Below are positions 32,794-34,467 of a DNA stretch of 34,467 bases, piece by piece (positions within the stretch are counted from its first letter, which is position 1; every line of letters starts with the position of its first letter). Source of the stretch: Paludibacteraceae bacterium (GTDB taxonomy: Bacteria > Bacteroidota > Bacteroidia > Bacteroidales > Paludibacteraceae); assembly GCA_017467185.1 (NCBI GenBank), contig JAFTSS010000029.1, positions 1-34,467 of the forward strand, in the 5' to 3' direction. Below the pieces are notes generated by a model that was not told the origin of the DNA, made no database searches, and was given only the letters and a program-made list of their open reading frames with translations. The translations under genes and the position numbers were made by a program.

Positions 32794-33411
32794 TCATAAT
32801 CTACTTATCTCTTCCTGCAACAATTCCAAAAATCTCGCTCCATCACCACCATCCATTTGCACATGATGAAACTGAAACGATATAGGCAACAAAGTCTTAA
32901 ACCACCCCTTACGATATTTACCCCACATCACCATCGGATTACAAAACTTATCCGTATATTGATTCACAATACAATCCAATTCTGTCTGAATCATAGCAGA
33001 TGTCCCCACAACCATACACTCCTCTAAAAAAGAACTCTTACACTCCTCCGAAACCCCACTCGTCAACACCTTATATTCCTCAATAAATTTCTTCATATCC
33101 CCATCAAATGGAATATCGCACGAATTAATCCCTCCTTTCTTATTCTTAACAATCACATTTATAGCCAAACTATCATACTTAAATAATTTACCCTGCTCAA
33201 GTAGCAAATAAAACAGCTCCATTTGTGATGCAGCCTTGGCAATACACCAACAAAGCATAACATTAAAGCCCACTCCTAAATTCTTACACTTTTTCAAAAC
33301 CTTACTCACATCAAACGTTTTTGTCAACGTAACCATAGGCATCGGTGAAGACATCCATAAATCAAAAGCCTCACCCCTTATCGTATCCATCGGATTAACC
33401 TCTACTCTCAT
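32794..33411 (-). CDS. chloramphenicol acetyltransferase-like (CAT fold) protein
   Basis: Acetyl-CoA-dependent acyltransferase fold of type A CAT, 205 residues. The catalytic motif near the C terminus reads FHHVQMDGGDGARFL (HHxxxDG). The N-terminal block RGEAFDLWMSSPMPMVTLTKTFDV matches the family opening. The start at 33411 (MRVEVNPMDT) is chosen because the longer frame from 33480 would overlap the promoter at 33470-33501. Many chromosomal Bacteroidota members of this family do not act on chloramphenicol, so resistance should not be assumed. Confidence 0.88.
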   Translation of the reverse strand: MRVEVNPMDTIRGEAFDLWMSSPMPMVTLTKTFDVSKVLKKCKNLGVGFNVMLCWCIAKAASQMELFYLLLEQGKLFKYDSLAINVIVKNKKGGINSCDIPFDGDMKKFIEEYKVLTSGVSEECKSSFLEECMVVGTSAMIQTELDCIVNQYTDKFCNPMVMWGKYRKGWFKTLLPISFQFHHVQMDGGDGARFLELLQEEISRL

Positions 33412-33469
33412 ATTCTTACAATTTAAAATAACCAAAATTAAAAACAAATAATATTTCAAATCCAACTTA

Positions 33470-33501
33470 CAAAGATACAAAATATCCCGTACCCCACCAA
33501 A
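33470..33501 (-). promoter_or_regulatory. promoter of the CAT-like gene
   Basis: Minus-strand TTTG (33498-33501), 20-bp spacer, TATCTTTG (33470-33477): exact consensus. Transcription would begin near 33463, which decides the downstream start codon. Confidence 0.85.
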
Positions 33502-33763
33502 CGTATTTCCAAAATTAACATACCACCTCTACATACAACCCCAACAACTTACACCCTACCTAACAGCAACCTTCTTCATAAGATAACCCCACAAGCAAAG
33601 TGCAAGCAACCTATGCCGAAGGAAACCGCCATTTTCACAACCAAAACTTGCAAAGTATACAAAGTTTTGTACCCTTTAACGATAAAATTCACCACACAAA
33701 GCCAACTTTGAAGGTTGCAAAGTCGCCATGCGGCGTAGTTTTTCTTTCGTAATTATATTCTAT
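33502..33763. other. gene-free stretch
   Basis: No supported coding frame. It holds a small GC-rich hairpin (cgccatgcggcg, near 33724) and the fragment ctatgccgaagg, reminiscent of the hairpin repeats at 2361-2627. Confidence 0.5.
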
Positions 33764-33918
33764 CTCCCACAAATTTCACGAATTGACACAAATCAATTAT
33801 AAATTTGTGAATATTTGTGTTATTTGTGGGACAATACCTAAACTAGCTAAATTGCCTAGAACTACTAAATTTTCTAGATCAACTAGAATAACTAGATTTT
33901 CTAGAATAACCAGCCCCT
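33764..33918. repeat. palindromic element and 9-bp tandem array
   Basis: tcccacaaa and tttgtggga bound an imperfect palindrome (33766-33831) whose right half repeats atttgtgNN at 9-bp steps. From about 33838 a degenerate 9-bp array follows, with ctagaNNNN-type units (agaataact, agattttct, agaataacc). Confidence 0.7.
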
Positions 33919-33987
33919 CTGCCCCGCCAGAATATATACAAAAAAAAAGTCTATTCTTTCAAATAAACTCTCTACTACAAAAACAAC

Positions 33988-34019
33988 GAAACCCCGAAGA
34001 CACTTATCTTCGAGGTTTC
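33988..34019 (-). terminator. terminator of the rRNA operon
   Basis: gaaaccccgaaga (33988-34000) pairs with tcttcgaggtttc (34007-34019) with one mismatch; a U-rich tail (gttgtttttg) follows on the minus strand, just beyond the 5S 3' end. Confidence 0.85.
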
Positions 34020-34025
34020 TGAAAA

Positions 34026-34134
<109 letters not shown>

Positions 34135-34146
34135 AAATATCTCTTT

Positions 34147-34260
34147 TAGTTAATAGTTAGTAGTGTTTAGTTATTAACGTCACTAATTATATAACTTATC
34201 TTTAGGTATTGCACGTTATGTCTCTCTTCCGTTAATAACTAATAACTATTCATTATTAAC
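34147..34260. repeat. heptad arrays in the 5S-23S spacer
   Basis: tagttaa, tagttag, tagtgtt, tagttat at 34147-34174, and taataac, taataac, tattcat, tattaac at 34233-34260. The second is roughly the reverse complement of the first, so they could pair. Confidence 0.7.
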
Positions 34261-34329
34261 TTTTGGAGTGGCATAATGCGGAGAGAAAAATTATTAAACC
34301 AGTATGATTAACTTTAATAAGTCGTTTTA

Positions 34330-34467
34330 AAGAAGTTATCGGGTAATTAGTACGGCTCGACTTTGACATTACTGCCTTTACATCTACCGCCTATCTACGT
34401 CGTAGTCTTCGACGACCCTCAAGGGAAATCTAATCTTGAAGTCGGCTTCGTGCTTAGATGCTTTCAG
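34330..34467 (-). rRNA. rrl: 23S ribosomal RNA, 3' end (partial)
   Basis: The minus strand ends in the 23S sequence CTGAAAGCATCTAAGCACGA, then AGATTTCCC, GGTAGATGTAAAGGC and GAGCCGTACTAATTACCCGA. The gene continues past the right edge; the 3' boundary is estimated. Confidence 0.93.

Noticed and set aside
32794-33411. Chloramphenicol resistance gene
   Set aside because: The fold and HHxxxDG motif are present, but many chromosomal relatives have other or unknown substrates, so resistance is not claimed.
33412-33480. Upstream start for the CAT-like protein at 33480
   Set aside because: It overlaps the exact-consensus promoter at 33470-33501, so the transcript would start inside the supposed coding region.
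33783-34022. 79-codon open frame on the plus strand
   Set aside because: It runs through the 9-bp array and the rRNA terminator; the peptide only mirrors the 9-bp unit.

Overview
The window looks like chromosome from a member of the Bacteroidales (phylum Bacteroidota), possibly a Paludibacter/Porphyromonadaceae-like lineage. The genes that point there are a type IX secretion (T9SS) C-terminal domain, PorD (DUF4835), a PorE-like OmpA protein, a SusB-like GH97 glucosidase, a TonB receptor/DUF4249 pair and an sdhCAB-type complex II. Several promoters also fit the Bacteroidota consensus TTTG-N19/20-TAnnTTTG. No species can be named from the sequence alone.

Layout. 1-858 (+): the 3' end of a T9SS cargo gene and a small exported protein with an unusual C-terminal tail. 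1007-2005 (+): GAPDH. 2006-2825: no gene; nested hairpins, an 89-bp direct repeat and a 447-bp element bounded by 25-bp perfect inverted repeats. 2879-6496 (-): sdhB, sdhA, sdhC. 6795-9860 (+): an AT-rich orphan Wza/Wzc-like polysaccharide export pair. 9960-21152 (-): ABC-F ATPase, hemolysin III/PAQR protein, recN, DUF4249 lipoprotein, TonB receptor, lipoprotein, porD, coaB, coaC. 21313-31209 (-): GH97 glucosidase, then a tightly spaced run (helical exported protein, PorE-like OmpA protein, nuclease-fold-like protein, Omp85-like barrel, DUF819 permease, PlsC-like acyltransferase). 31396-33411 (-): methyltransferase, a structured non-coding RNA (possible 6S-like RNA) and a CAT-like acetyltransferase. 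34026-34467 (-): 5S rRNA and the 3' end of 23S rRNA.

Main discovery. The window is seeded with short tandem arrays whose unit is mostly 7 bp (also 8 and 9 bp) while the unit sequence differs from site to site: CTCRTRT, TTGTGCA, AGTTGAG, TTAATTC, GAATTAT, TAATCTG, AGTAGCG, TAGTTAN. They do not stay between genes. They supply the stop codons of coaC, coaB and recN, separate coaC from coaB where these are usually fused, add about 60 in-frame codons to recN as part of a composite insertion, add codons to the ABC-F linker, and sit inside the signal-peptide codons of porD. There, three TTGTGCA copies put a good signal peptide out of frame with the mature protein, and a gain of one copy (or a loss of two) would restore the fusion. 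This has the form of a heptanucleotide slippage switch on a type IX secretion gene. Arrays also occur in the 5S-23S spacer and the sdhC-sdhA gap. A second dispersed motif, GGCTCAAAGACCTTCGGTTC, travels with some of them. The idea of phase variation is an inference from one sequence; an assembly collapse of the repeat is the main alternative.
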